DNA of 64,000 bases from positions 372,001 to 436,000 of the forward strand of contig VYZI01000127.1 in the NCBI GenBank assembly GCA_013397695.1, in the 5' to 3' direction. This stretch comes from Centropus unirufus (Eukaryota > Chordata > Aves > Cuculiformes > Centropidae). The stretch's first letter is position 1. Each line of letters begins with the position of its first letter. The notes under the pieces were generated by a model, which worked only from the letters and a program-made list of their open reading frames with translations, was not told the DNA's origin and did not search any database. A program made the translations under genes and the position numbers. This document shows positions 50,681 to 63,700 of the stretch, piece by piece.

Positions 50681-53600
50681 CATAAGTATAGAAAATCCAT
50701 CGAAATACAGAGTATTCTTCCTTGATATTCACAACACAGACTTTAAATCTGCATTCAAGAAAGGAATTTGGACCAAATATAAACCTATACTGGAAAAAAT
50801 TATCACTGGATGCCTGTTTTTTTTCATCATTTACATAAATACCTGTTTATAAGGACTGTGTATATGAATACAGCAAGATGGTATAGTTATACTGTGAAGT
50901 GAAAGCACGGATGCCCTCATGGACTATATGACCTATTTTCCTCTGTAGTACATGCAACATATACATGTCCTGGCTATAGAATCTGTATTATAAACCTACA
51001 GCATATGCTGCGCACCTGAAAGTGGTTGTGAAATGAAAACAATATAAATGGTGAAAAAAGGTATTGAAAGATTAAGTAAGTCAGGGCAGAAACATATTCA
51101 ATGCAGAAAAATGAAATATTTGGACAATATAGAACAAGTTCCTATTTGATGTAAAGAGAAAAGCAGGACGCAATGCTATGCTTCCACAACAAAATATTCA
51201 GAATAGCTCAGTTGCAAAAAATTGTTAAAGTAAAATATAATTAGTAAAGGAAAAATAAAAGGCTATAGTAAAAACAGACAGCGATGCTTTATAAACACCC
51301 CCTCCATCTCCTAAGACCCTGGTGCCTGTGTTTCCAGCACTAGAGGTCCAGCTCTGATCCAGCCCAGCTGTGTAGCTTTGCCTCTGATTTCTGAAAGAAT
51401 TACTAAGTTGGGAGAAAGAGCTAGGTGAAACAGAAGAAAAGTGGGAAAAGCAAAATTTAAATGGGGTACAGTTGTGGAGATGGGGCTTGTTAGTAGCTCG
51501 AGGATTCCGGAGGGAAAGGTAAGCCAGCTTTCAAGAGGGAAAGGCGAGCAAATATGGAAAGTTGTAAAATCCTAAAGAGAAAAGCTACAAGTGCTGATCA
51601 AGCAACTTGGGAATCATCAGGTCATGGGTCTGAAGTGCCAGGGACAGCAGTGGTGACAGAGCTGGTGGCAGACGGCAGCTCAGCAGTGCCGTGGAGGCAG
51701 TGCTGGGGGCTGCAGAGGCTGACCCTTCCCTGCTGGGCTCCTGCTGGCTGGAGGTGCTGCACGCTTAGCCTAATAGCTAACGCTAATGCTTATGGACTGA
51801 TGCTTAGCCTAAGAGCTCATTATATCCTTCCGATCTTCTGTGAGCTAATTAGATAATAATTGCTTTAGTCTTTATGCTACATATATCCTGTATCTTACAT
51901 CTTTTTGTACTGGCTAGTGACACCTGAAAAACTGATCCAAGCTGGCAAAAATGCCTGCCGCTTACATTTCTTCCCTGAATACATGACCTATTTCTGCTAA
52001 GCACAGCCAATGCAGGTCTGACTGGACAACTTCTGAGTCCCAGATTTTCAGACTCTAAGCCAAATTACACCTTACTTCTGATTTCCTTCCGCCCTGCTTT
52101 CACCAGGCCACAGTACACTCTCAAATTTTTTCATAAAATGAAAAACAAATGTCAACTCTTGCCTCCCTTTAGCATCTGAAGAAGCAATTACCATCAACAT
52201 ACATATTCCAGCCTGACTGAGATAAATAAGTGCTTAGAATTCATTGAGAAGAGAATTTAGTAGGTCTCTCTGTCTTTGATGCCACAAATCTACTATAATA
52301 TGGATAACTGTAACAATGCTGAGCAAAAAAGACTGCACTCATATGCATCAGATGCCCACAACAAAAATGAAAAATAGTCAGAACTTCTTACTTGGTTTGT
52401 GAACAGAAAGGGTCAAACTATTTTGGACCTGACTCATATAGATTTGGGGAGAGCACATGAAACACATGTTTTACTGAAAAGCCCATAACAGGGAAATCTA
52501 GTGATTTCCGCAAATCCATAACAAATATGATTTTAATATTTATCCAAATCTATACGTAAAACAGAACCACCCCCCCAAAACAGAGTGAAAATTTAAAACA
52601 GACAAACAGTCCTTCCTGACCAAGGGTTTTCCATGTCTCAGAATTACCTAACCTTACCATATTGCTTCTTAGGAGGAAAAAGACCTTCAGGTAATAGAAC
52701 AGATGCCTCTGAAAACTGGGCAATAGTTAAAATGCATAAATGTTAGCAAACCTTACAGAATGGTCTTTAGGGTTTGGTTTGTTGTACTCTTGGAATAGAG
52801 CATGGCATAACTTCCAACACGTAAGAAAGATTTTTCAAAATTCCTGTATGAAAAATGGAAAAGAAGAAAAATAAAACACCTGTACCATTTCCTACAAATA
52901 TGAAAGAGTATTACAAGCTGTTACAAATTCTGGAGAAGTCTATTTTTAAAAGTCACAATAGTTACAATGTAAAACATGCTGTAATTTCTCTTTGAGCTAA
53001 GGCTCAATAAAATGTAGAGAATAACATGTAAAATACAGTGACTTCAAATCATTTAAAACTGTCCTTGTGTTATCCATGCCTCACTTAGGAATGTCTCTGC
53101 TTCTATAAAAATATCCCTCCATCTTTAGAATTCAGGAAGTCTCAGCTTCCCTGTAGGTCTATATTCTGTGTTTTGCACAAACTACGTATGTGCTCAAGAA
53201 CTTCTGCCGAGTTGAAGGGAAAAAATCAGTTTTGCAGGTTTCACATTTTTCAGGGTCCCAATCTTTCTGTACCTCCTATACAGCTTGTCCTCTATACCGA
53301 CTAGCTGTGATAATAACCTGCGTCCTGCTCAGTTTAGCTTGGCCCAGTGATAAAATGCATACCTGCTTCTTCTAGTGGCAGTTAACACCTACCTGTGATA
53401 TTCCCTGTCGTCTCTGTAGTGCTTCTGCCCTATCCTAGTAATCCCCAATACAAGGTTCAGCTCGGCACATGGCCCAGTGCCCCCCTAGACAGAAATTTAA
53501 GGAGACTTGAGGTTAGGAAATGGTGGAAAGAAGGACTGAAGAAGTCATTTTGATGGACTTCTGCATTATTTTAACTTTTTCCAGAAGGAGCACATTGGGT

Positions 53601-54303
53601 TGTGTAATTGGTTACCTTTAATACAGAGATTGCATCTGAAATACTCTCATGGTGTGTTTTGGATGTATTTTTGAAGGCTTGTTCCAACAATTCTGGAGGG
53701 CAAAACAACGTATTGAAAACAGCAGGGGAAAAAGTGACAAGACAAACTTTTGTGTTTTCTGCTGGGAGGTCAATGCTGATTTAATTGAGATCTGGGGCTC
53801 ACAGCATTACTCAGAGGTATAAGAGAAAGATGCTACAAGGAGATTTCTTCTCATGAAAATTTCAATTCAATCAATATGAAAGGTACATATTTGGATCAAA
53901 AATGGCACAGAATCCTTACGGGCTCCTCTTACAAAGAGCTCACATAATCTTAAAGCAGTCTTTGATAGCCTGAGAAAGATCATTTTGTGGCTTTGAAAAT
54001 ATTAGAACATCTGAAAAAAATCAATGTTGCTGAGATCTTTACTTTAAAATTAATGTCAGGCACTGACATTTCTAACTATTCTGAGTGCTTACATGCTAAT
54101 TTCTTTCTTCACCAATAAGGCTCTTCCTAGGAATGCTGTGTGCTCTCTAAGATCTAACGAGGGTTCTTGAAGAAATAGGAGGCAAAGGTGGAGGGTCACC
54201 CTAGGACAAGTCAAGATACTACCTTGATTAGGAGTTGGTGCAAGAAAAATGTTTAAAGTTGCAATATGTTTAGTGTCTCTGTTTTTTGGTGTATCTCTGT
54301 GTG
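50681..54303. other. Non-coding stretch with a GC-richer patch at 51.3-51.8 kb
   Basis: The 51300-51760 part is GC-richer and purine-rich and includes a 100-aa plus-strand frame (51554-51856) with no known domain. It ends in a pair of direct repeats (51763-51817). The rest is AT-rich unique DNA. A 61-aa frame at 53190-53375 is unremarkable. No gene supported. Confidence 0.45.
51763..51817 (+). repeat. Spaced 16-bp direct repeat
   Basis: GCTTAGCCTAATAGCT (51763-51778) recurs as GCTTAGCCTAAGAGCT (51802-51817) with one mismatch. Further GCTAA words lie between them. It may be a decayed short-period repeat. Confidence 0.75.
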
Positions 54304-54404
54304 NNNNNNNNNNNNNNNNNNNNNNNNNNNNNNNNNNNNNNNNNNNNNNNNNNNNNNNNNNNNNNNNNNNNNNNNNNNNNNNNNNNNNNNNNNNNNNNNN
54401 NNNN
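54304..54404. other. Assembly gap (run of N)
   Basis: About 101 consecutive unknown bases. The left flank ends in TCTCTGTGTG and the right flank starts with TAAAAAAAAACC. Low-complexity flanks suggest the gap fell in a simple repeat, and its true size may differ from the run of Ns. Frames drawn through it are meaningless. Confidence 0.98.
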
Positions 54405-55652
54405 TAAAAAAAAACCAAACACAAACCAAAACACAAGCACATATTGCCCTATTATACTTACTGAATTGAAATATTTCCACCTATAGCATCACATCAATTG
54501 GATATTTTTTCGTATAATCATATACTAACAACAAAACTGTTTCCTCTTAACCCAGTTTAGACCAAATTTTACAGGTCTGGATCAAAGCAGGCCTCATATT
54601 AGTAGCTGAGCTGGTCTGACTATTGGGACACTTATTTGAATTTGGCTTGCAGTTGTTTTTATCATCCTTCAGTGAATGAAAATATGCATATAGTGTAGGT
54701 AATATTTTATTACATTTTTATTAAATGCACTGTACATGCATTTATAGTTTATATCCTACTTATTCATTCCTTTTTCTAAATGTGAAAAAGTGAACACCTA
54801 GAAAATAAAGGAATGACATTTAAAATTATCTGAGATTTGTGAACTGCAGCATTAAGCATATTTAAATTTTGCTACTGAAGCATTTTTAATTTGCTTTATT
54901 TATGTCACAGTGCACTTTGGAATGCAGAAGCACAGATAATCTCTTTGAAGAGATATATGCTCCAAATCTATCACTGAAACCCCAAACCCTTAGAAATTAA
55001 ATAACTATCAGGGGGCATGTATAATAAAGTGAACATTAAAAAAATTATAAGCTGCTTCTAAGCTTGTTTTTGCATTTTCTTCCCTTGTGTGGAATAAATG
55101 GAGATGCAATTTGCTTTGGTTTTATGTTTAGATTTAATCTACATCTCAAAAAAGGTTGCTGAATGGATTTCTGGGATAACTAGAAAGTCAGACCACATTA
55201 AAACATTCATTGGTCTTATCAGATTTATCTACCCTTTATACATTTACATGCAGAGACATAGTTATATATAAACACTCCAGCTCATCATTCACTTTGCTTT
55301 CTTTTCTCATGGTGGTGCTATCATCTCCAGGTCCCACAACATGTGACTATTGTTATCTTCCTTGATGGACTGCATTGAAGTCATATGGAAAACCTGTGTC
55401 ATCACTGGCCAGGACCCCATCATCAGTTACAAAATTTAAATGTTTTTTTTTCAAAAGGAATGTATTTTGCCAGATGAAGCATATAACAAGAGGTAGAAAA
55501 CTCATGCAGCATAGTCCTATTTCCAGATGCTGTTTGCGTTTGAGTCTAGATGCAACAGAACAAGAAACAATGGAAACTCATTTTTTTACACTTTTTTACA
55601 CTACGGCATTTACTAGCAGGAAAACCTCATGTTTTGAGGTTACATTGCCTTG
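54405..55652. other. Non-coding AT-rich stretch after the gap
   Basis: AT-rich unique DNA. A 92-aa plus frame (55375-55653) has no recognisable domain. No repeat family recognised. Confidence 0.5.
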
Positions 55653-55699
55653 ATTCATAGCTGAATCAGTCATAGCTGAATCAATTCATAGCTGAATCA
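55653..55699 (+). repeat. Three tandem 15-16 bp units with palindromic core
   Basis: ATTCATAGCTGAATCA, GTCATAGCTGAATCA and ATTCATAGCTGAATCA follow one another. Units 1 and 3 are identical and the middle one is a base shorter. Each unit holds an imperfect palindrome (ATTCA...TGAAT), so the array could form hairpins, which may have promoted the slippage. Confidence 0.92.
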
Positions 55700-58369
55700 G
55701 GGGGAGCATGAAACAGGAAGCACATGAACGATCTGGGAAACTGTTAATTACAAATATTTGTGACTTCATGAATTTTCCAGGTTCTAACACTTCTGACTAT
55801 TGTTCACTTAGAGGTGCCTAACAGGGCTGTAATTTGCATGGCAGTCTGAGAGTGTACATGGCATCAAAACTTATGAATCTGACTGAAGGAAAGCAAATAC
55901 TGTGATGGGGCACAGACATAATATTCTTAATTAAATATTAAAGAAGAAAACCCCAAAACTGGTCAAAGTTTAAGAGTCATTGACCATTAGAGATGAAAAC
56001 TATTACTACAAGATAATAAGACAGATAAACAATAAAATGGTGTGAGACTTTAATTTGACTGACTGACTGCTGGAATAAAATTAACACTGTGTCACTGTGA
56101 CAGGAGACACAAAATCTCAAGACTTGAATATGAGAGAAAATACAGCTACAATCTGAAATGCCAATTAAAAGGGGAAAAAATGCCTTTACTTGTAATGACA
56201 TTGAAAGTAGTTCCCCAATAGTATCATCAGATTTAAAATATGGCTAGCAGTAAGTGACCTACCTTTTGTTTTAACTATCAGCTGAACCTTTTCACAGCCC
56301 CAGAGGCTAAGTGTGAACTTTCATGCAACCAGAACCGAGTGCATCTCACACACTTCCTAAAAGGCAGTTGTATAAAAAGATAAGTAACGACCACAGTAAA
56401 AACCACCACTGAAAGCCTCTCACTCCCCAAGCAAAGAAATGAACCTCATTCTGCACTGTAATCTTTACATGAGACTAGCTTTTGCTACCCATCTGACAGA
56501 TTCAGGCTTTCTCCTCCTTTCTTCTGTCCTTCCAGATTTATCAATTTTGTAATTTGAAAGGTTTATGAATCAAGTGGTGTGTTCAGTCAATCCTGGTCTC
56601 TAATAACTTTCTTGTAGAGCCTGAGACCAGTGTCATGTGAAATAACTGTATCTCTGTTCCGCAGAAGCAAAGGAAACTGAGTTTTAGAAAAATTAATCTC
56701 CTCCCCTTACTTCTCTGTAGGCATGAAGTCATGCACTGTCTGTGTCAGCCAGAAAGCCAGGCCACTAAGGTCGTGTCTCAGCATCTCGTTTTGGGCTATA
56801 TTCACTTTAATATTGACATGAGACAATGGGGTGGTAGAAGGATTAAGAAGCCGGTAAGACTGAGGGAGATACTCCTTCTAATGACTTCCAAGAGTCAGCT
56901 TGGAGTCATCAAATCATACATAGAATTTCTACAGCATTTCAGTATTAAGAGAAAAGCAGTTGTGGTACACTGCAGAACTGGATAAGATTTAAATTTTTTG
57001 TCACTGAAATCTAGGGAAGGAATGGCAGCCTCTCCAGATCTCATATTTCTGATGCTGGATAAGATGAATAGCAAAAGTTTAGAGGAATAGTCTCCTTTCT
57101 GCTAACATAATTTTAAGTTTCTTATGTTGCATACTCTCTGGAAGCCTGTGGTATTTTGTTGCCTCTGGTGGTCCTGCCAGGCTGTACCTCCTCAGTCACT
57201 CTCAGAATTCTGCCTGTATTCTAGTACAGAGGGGAAGGATAAATGCCTCCAGTCATTCAAGTGCCTCCGCTCCTGGTCCTGCAGTGGTAGGATAAGGCAA
57301 AGCACAAAAGAACTGAGGAGTACTGACTGGTGTGCTTTCTCCCACATTTAGCTTTTTTCATGCCCAAGCTCAGCTAAATGAAGTGGATAAATGGTCCTTC
57401 CCAACCTGTCACACATCTTTTCAGTCTGCAAAGATTCAAGATTTTCTTTTTGGATTTAATAGTATGTGAAATTACACTAGAGGTACAGTAGGAGAACATT
57501 GAACAGAGAGGAAAATTCAAAGTAAAACACATAGAAATAGGAGTGGATAATCATCTTGATCCTTACTCTCTACTTGATCCTTACTACCCAAACCCCCAAA
57601 AATAATGTTGTCCCGTAGAATACTATAGAAATATCACCAAATGAAAAATAAAATATCTTTAAGAATTTAAAAGCAAGAGCCTTGAACAGTTGACAGTAGT
57701 TTTTTTCCCAGAGAAACAACTCATCTGTACAGAGGAGTCAGGATTACTGGAGTTAGCTGTCATGAAGCTCTGTGAACTTTCTGCATTTCTGTTAGCTGAG
57801 GGTATTGGCCCGTGTTGACCTTCTGTACTCTGCTTGAGGCAATCCCATCAAACTCCCTTTCTGATAAGCCAATGTGAATGGCATTCTGCTAATGACTCTT
57901 CCTGCCACATTTCAAGATTCATGATAGTTACATCCAAAGGAAGTATGGACTCCATATCTTTTGCCAGCAATTGGAGAAATCCTTTAAGTTCAAAGTTCCT
58001 TAACTTCAATAGTAATTCAAAGGGTATCAAAGTAATTGATAGTCTGCCTGAATAAATGTGTGCTTTAAAATACTTAACCTTCAAAAAACCCACCAGTTTA
58101 TAATCACAACACCTTAAAATGGTGAAATCACTAACCCGAAGAAATTCCTGAGACTTACATATACAGTTGGTTAACATATTTTGAGAAAAAGAGTTAATTT
58201 CCATATCAACTGATTTCATTGAGGAAAGTCAAACAGCAAGTAACTACATCCTCCTTCTTCTATACAGGAGCTCTTGCTTGACCCCTGCGTGGAAAAATTC
58301 TGCTCAATGCCACTTCCATATCTTACATTTCCAGCGCTACTCCTGCTTAAAAAAATCCAAACTAATTAG
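55700..58369. other. Non-coding stretch, no gene recognised
   Basis: Unique DNA. The frames at 56731-56985 (84 aa), 57124-57351 (75 aa) and 57848-58219 (minus, 123 aa) have no domain I recognise. The last overlaps a plus-strand frame (57834-58055). A small tandem repeat lies at 57555-57585. Confidence 0.45.
57555..57585 (+). repeat. Tandem CTTGATCCTTACT, 18-bp period
   Basis: The 13-mer CTTGATCCTTACT occurs exactly at 57555-57567 and 57573-57585. The partly conserved spacer gives an 18-bp duplicated unit. Confidence 0.85.
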
Positions 58370-59090
58370 CATGTAACAGCCAACATTAACAACATATGCT
58401 GAGACTTAAATGAACTCCTAATTTGTAAAATGTTCTCAAGGATGCTGTATTATTGATTAAAAATTAACATTTTCTCTTGCTCTATAGCAATTAGTGAAAA
58501 TGTAAGATAATGAATATTTATAAAGCTAAGGTAAAAACTTGATCATACCCTAACACGCTGATTTTGTGCTTAATAGCAGCCAGCAAACCGCTGGGAAGCA
58601 GGTCTTGTATATGAGGTTTTCAGGGCAGCAGTTTGTTCATTGCAGTCTGCTTTACAACTAGAGCTAAGAATGCAAGAAAAGGGCAATTTCCCTCACAAAA
58701 GCCAAAAGGCAACAGCAGTTACACCAAATGGAACACAAAAAGTCAAGTCGAGCTAACTTCTAGTGCATATTCCCGAGTGTTTGTCAGCAGAAGAGAAAGG
58801 TCAAACTGTCAAATTAGCTAACACCTTCGATAAAGTCACCAGCAATGCTAGTTACGGCTTTGCAGTTTCAGTTCGGAAAAACAGTATGTGTACGCTGCAT
58901 TGGGCTCATTTGCTAGGACTCCTTTGATGGAGTACAAGGCCACAGCTAGACATCTTTACTGCGCTGGCAAAGGTTAAATTTGGCCTGTCCTCCAGTCTTT
59001 GTAACAGCTGCTTATTTTTATGAGCTGTTCAGCCAGCTATGTACTTCACTCATCCCAATGATTATAGCTATTAGCACATTGTCTTAATAT
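58360..59090. promoter_or_regulatory. Candidate conserved non-coding block
   Basis: Repeat-free sequence with a CTAATTAG palindromic homeodomain core (58362-58369), ATTGATTAAAAATTAAC, and in its second half (about 58840-59080) a balanced, non-repetitive stretch including TTTATGAGCTGTTCAGCC and AATGATTATAGCTATTAGC. A 62-aa frame at 58633-58821 is unremarkable. Alignment would be needed to separate one element from two. Confidence 0.25.
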
Positions 59091-60279
59091 CAACTTTCTG
59101 TCCCTATGAGATGTAATCCTTCCATAGCCCAGTCTGGGTTGTCAACAGAACCTTCTTATTTTGTATTTTCTGCTTTTGGTTCTCTTAACCCAGAAGATTT
59201 CACATGTACTAAAAACTCTTTTATACTTTTTAAAGAGATTGTCTGATGGACTTGCTATACTCAAGGTGATAAAACAAAGTTTAAAACTTGAAGGTGCATA
59301 TATTTTAGAGAAACCAAATCAGTTATGTTGAAACACTTCAATGCAGTTGCTAATGCTAGAGGTGCTAATTTCTGGGAAGTACAAGAGAAGAAAACACAAA
59401 GGAAGAGCTCTCACCAGTGTCCTCCTCAATATAGTAAAAAGCATTATTGTGTAGCCCACAGTCTTTAGAAACAAGTATATAGCATTTCATCACCAGGCAG
59501 GGAAAAGCCTGCCTTTAAAGGATGTCACATCCCTTCACAATATAAATATACCCCTAGCAACCCATCATCTCCAACCTGAATGAAAACCTTGGCAAACAGG
59601 CAGACAAACGAGTGTTAAATTTCTTGCTTACTTATTTTTTTCTGGACCAGATGGGAATTTACACTCTTCTTAAGAGTTGCCTTCTCAAACTTTCCATAGG
59701 CAACTAGGACTTCATGTGTCATACTGAAAGCTTCATCAAAAAAGACGCTTTTCTCTTTGAAGAAGAGTCTTACTTACACAATAGCTGTGGCAGAAGAATC
59801 TGTTGATCACAGCTGTGGCTGCAATATTCATCTGGCTGCAGCCTTCACAGCAATGCTTCTGACAGTGATGGAAAGGTTGTTAAAAGCTTTGTCTGTCACA
59901 AAATGAAGCACCATAGAAAAGGGGCAGTGGCATTTATAGCTTGAAGCTTTTTGGAGCTCTCAGAGCTGTTTTGGTTTTGGAGGAGTTGCTGGTTTTTTTT
60001 TTCCTATAATGTATAGTTAATGACAATAAAAATGTAATGAAAAAGAATCCTAAAATTAGACTGCAATGTTATGTCTCCTCCTTATGTGCTAACTCCATAG
60101 TCCTGCTCCTCTCACATGAAGCCACAGTTTCATAGTAAGTGAAATCTTAGTACGCATTTCTTACAAAAAGGAAAGATTCAATGCTTTTATAATGCAATTC
60201 AGAAAAAATATCAGCACATTTTTCTTTTTTGCTAAATGATTTTTTGAATTGTTAACAATATAATTTAATTAAGGGTTTA
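59091..60279. other. Non-coding stretch, no gene recognised
   Basis: AT-rich unique DNA with a T run near 59993-60002. No open frame of 60 aa or more and no repeat family recognised. Confidence 0.5.
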
Positions 60280-60780
60280 AAATGAAGTCCTTGACTGTGG
60301 AATTGGCATTACCAATCACAAACAAATGATGAATGCCAGAAGCTAACGTCTTCATATGCATTTCCTCTTGTTAACTTCAGTGGATATGACCTATCAAGGG
60401 ATGTTGCTTCAGATTTCCTCATTCTCAAGGAAACATCCAAATCTGTTCCTCATCAAGGGTTTTGCGGTCTGACACTGATTGGCATTACTATTTTCTTTAC
60501 TAATTCATGGCTAGAATCCTTTTGAATTAATTACTCTCTGGCCAGTGTAAAAGGTACCATATAAAATAGCCACTTACTTAGAGTTACCAACATTAATATT
60601 TAATTTATTGAAATAAATAAGGAATCCATTGGCACAACCAGTATTTTACTGCATAATGAGCAGGCTATTTTGACAACAGTCACCATTATGGGTTCATGAG
60701 TAATTACTGACATAAATCAATAGATGCTGGAAATATTGAATACACATTCACTCTTAATTTTCTAGCACTACATCTCTTGG
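60280..60780. promoter_or_regulatory. Candidate conserved non-coding element, best in window
   Basis: About 500 bp without repeats or ORFs. It carries TTAATTA (60527-60533) and TAATTA (60701-60706), with TTAATTAA just upstream at 60265-60272. Other intact words include CATAATGAGC, TTGACAACAG and TGACATAAATCAAT. The mix of homeodomain cores with non-degenerate flanks is what deeply conserved enhancers of developmental genes look like. Motifs are seen; conservation is not tested. Confidence 0.3.
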
Positions 60781-63700
60781 ATATGGCCATCACATCTTTC
60801 ACCTCATTCTTCCAAAAAAGCCAAGAAATAAACACAGAATTTCAGGCTCTGGCACAGATTAAATAATCAGCTAATGACTCTACAGAGAAAATCTTTGCGT
60901 CAATGCATCGTCAAAATCTGAACGATCCATGCACTAATTTAGTACCTCCTTCTCAATTGGTGTAAGATGTTTATATAGGTTAAAGTGAACTTTCAAAGAA
61001 ATGAAAGAAATCTGATAACTGTCATAGGGGTTTCTGGTTGCACTTTTCCCAGTTGTGCCGAATGGAAGTTAAATGTCACCTCCACCTTTAGTGTGTTCTG
61101 CTTTGATTGAATTGGGCAGGATGAATATGTTCAAAGATCAGCATTTTATATTGCTTCATGAGAGGAGAGGTTTTTAGCCTGAAATACTAGCACTGGGCAG
61201 TATAATTTCAGAAAGCTTAAGTAGGGTTAAAAGGAAAGATGAGGACCTAATTGTAAGGGATAAGAACACATTAATTATTTTTTTTTGTGTGAATTATGGA
61301 CATATATTTATGTCAAGGAAAATTCTGCCAGATGAGGAAGGTAGAAACTAGGCTGGACATACAAATAATATAAGGCAGCATGCAGACACTTGGGCACACA
61401 GACACTAGGGAAAAGCAAAAGACACCAAACTAACTAGGTCATGATGCCAAAAGAAAAAATGAGAATAAGCTAACTAGAAATAAATTTAGTCTGGGAATTA
61501 AAAGAAATTACTAGTCTGTACAAGCAAAGAAGGCAACTGTTCTAATTAGGTTTCAAATGGAACTTGATAAATTTATTACCAATAATCCATCAAGCTGTAG
61601 CTGTAATCACTGGAAGCTGAAATCAGTTTTTCCCTGCTAGAGCACATCCACTGAGCTTGCTTTCCCATCTTAAAAATCAGTCAGATCATGTGTACCACAA
61701 CACAAATGAAACTTCCTATTTCATTCATGCAATGACCAAGCAGAAAAGAACCTTTAGACTGAAGATGGAACCTATAGCATTTGTCTAAGTCTGAATCAGG
61801 AATATGCCATGTAATGTATAGAGTCATGTGCCTTGATTTAAAATAGATCATCAGACTTCATATCAATTTTATGAGATTTATTTCGTTCATTTTAAAGAAC
61901 TGTATACTCATCTCTGCTACAAAGACTACTGCTTCTTTGGCTCTATCATACATGCCTTACAAGTAATAAAATAAACTGCCTATTAGCTCCTTTTGATTCT
62001 ATTGATTCATTCTTAAATCTGGGAAAAATATAGTGTGCAGTGTTTTATGTCTGCATGTCTTTCACAATGACTTTCAATATCTTTTTGTCTGTGCATTAAA
62101 ATAAATTAAATTTTAACAGTAGACCAAAACCAATTGGAGTAATCCAGTTCATTTTAAAATGCAAGTAAATCCAAATAATTTCAGATGCAGCCTGATTCAC
62201 TCTCCTTGGTCTCTCCTTTGTCTCATGGTTTTACCCTACTTCACTCTGAATATAGTAGGCTACCCTTTTTAATTAGGGAAGTAGCTGACATCTTCCTGGA
62301 ATTTACCTCTGGCCAAATACTATTACACCTGCTTTTGGCAATGTCACCAGCTCCATTGACAGTGAAAGGCCTGTCCAGAAATTGTGGCAGCAACTTCACA
62401 ACCCCAGATGATCTTGGGAAGGAAATTAGACCTGGATGGAGGCAGGACAACTTGGGGCATGAATTATTTTTTACACTTGCACACACACCAACCCTCCAAA
62501 CACCAGTGTTATCATTTGATGTTGGAAGCAGACCAGAATTGAAAAATAGTTAGCTGGCTATTTATAGTAGTCTATGGTACAAGGCAGGCTATTTTTTACA
62601 CGTGCCAGGTACCTAAGCAGGATTTTATGGCCTGTCAGGTAGTTTCCCTCAAATGCTAAACAAGGCTTCAGGCACAGTCTTTGTAACTAGGTTTTTTTTT
62701 CCAAAGATGAAACAATTCTCTAGATCCAGATGAAAGATGCCCTATGTGCATACAGCTCATGTTTTAACTTATGAAGGAATCTCTGTGAAAGAGGCAACAT
62801 CTGCATAATCAGCAGCTGTTCACAAAGAAGTCTGTGCTCTTCCAGCAGATGGGACTGCTAATGACAGTAAGAATGACCCATGCTGAGGACTCTCTTCTCC
62901 AAAAATTTACTTATTTTAAAAAGTCTTACTTTGCAATTAGATTTTGGTATTCCTACATAAATCCTGCCCAAGAAAACTTTTTTTCCTTTTTTAGTAAAAT
63001 ATATAAAATGTTTGGCATCCATACTCCATTATAATATTACAGTTAGCCTTTAAATTACACCTTTCAAGAAAGCAAAATTATCAGTATGGGCGGTTAAAAA
63101 AAAAAAGCTACTACTTGTTTGTTGTCTTTCTTTTTCAATTTTGGATGTAAAATTAAGAATTTCAATCAAACCACGATTTAGTTATAAAGTGCCTACAAGA
63201 CCACAGGAGTGTTATGATCGGTTCCACAGAACCTCTGCTAAATTCACATTGTGTAAGACATTGCTCATTTCTGAAATACTCCAATATAAAATGGTTTCGG
63301 AGAAAGAAAGGGGTCCTAGGCAGCAGATTCAATCCAGCTTCAGAATGTTTTTAATTCTTCTTTTGGGAGCATAAATAAAGTTGATGGTGGGAATTGAAAA
63401 ATCGTTGACGTATAATTTGTCTCCAAGATGCATTGTGAACTGACTCAGCTGTTGTGGCTACAAAACAATAAAACATTCTGATGTAACCTACCCTGCTCTC
63501 GGCATCGTGCTTCATACCTACCTCTAGAAAATATCACTTAAATCTAAGATGTTTGTGGATTTTCTTCCTTCCTGACATGAGCAAAACAACTTTTCCACTA
63601 GCCCTAACTTCAGGTTAGTTTAAAATTTGGAACAGAAACCACAGACCTCACTTTAACACGGAAATCTAGTCCAGTTCCTATTTAGACACAGTGCACTGGC

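Noticed and set aside
54089..54486. Open frames spanning the assembly gap
   Set aside because: They consist largely of unknown residues and exist only because N codons contain no stops.
56731..56985. Frame ending in VVVHCRTG, reminiscent of a tyrosine-phosphatase loop
   Set aside because: The signature lacks the full HCX5R spacing and the rest of the frame has no phosphatase features; a chance match.
57848..58219. 123-aa minus-strand frame as a gene or pseudogene
   Set aside because: No domain recognised, a plus-strand frame overlaps it, and its length is within chance expectation for 64 kb.
62185..62553. 122-aa plus-strand frame as a gene
   Set aside because: Open on both strands, no domain, no upstream signals; the slightly GC-richer composition explains it.
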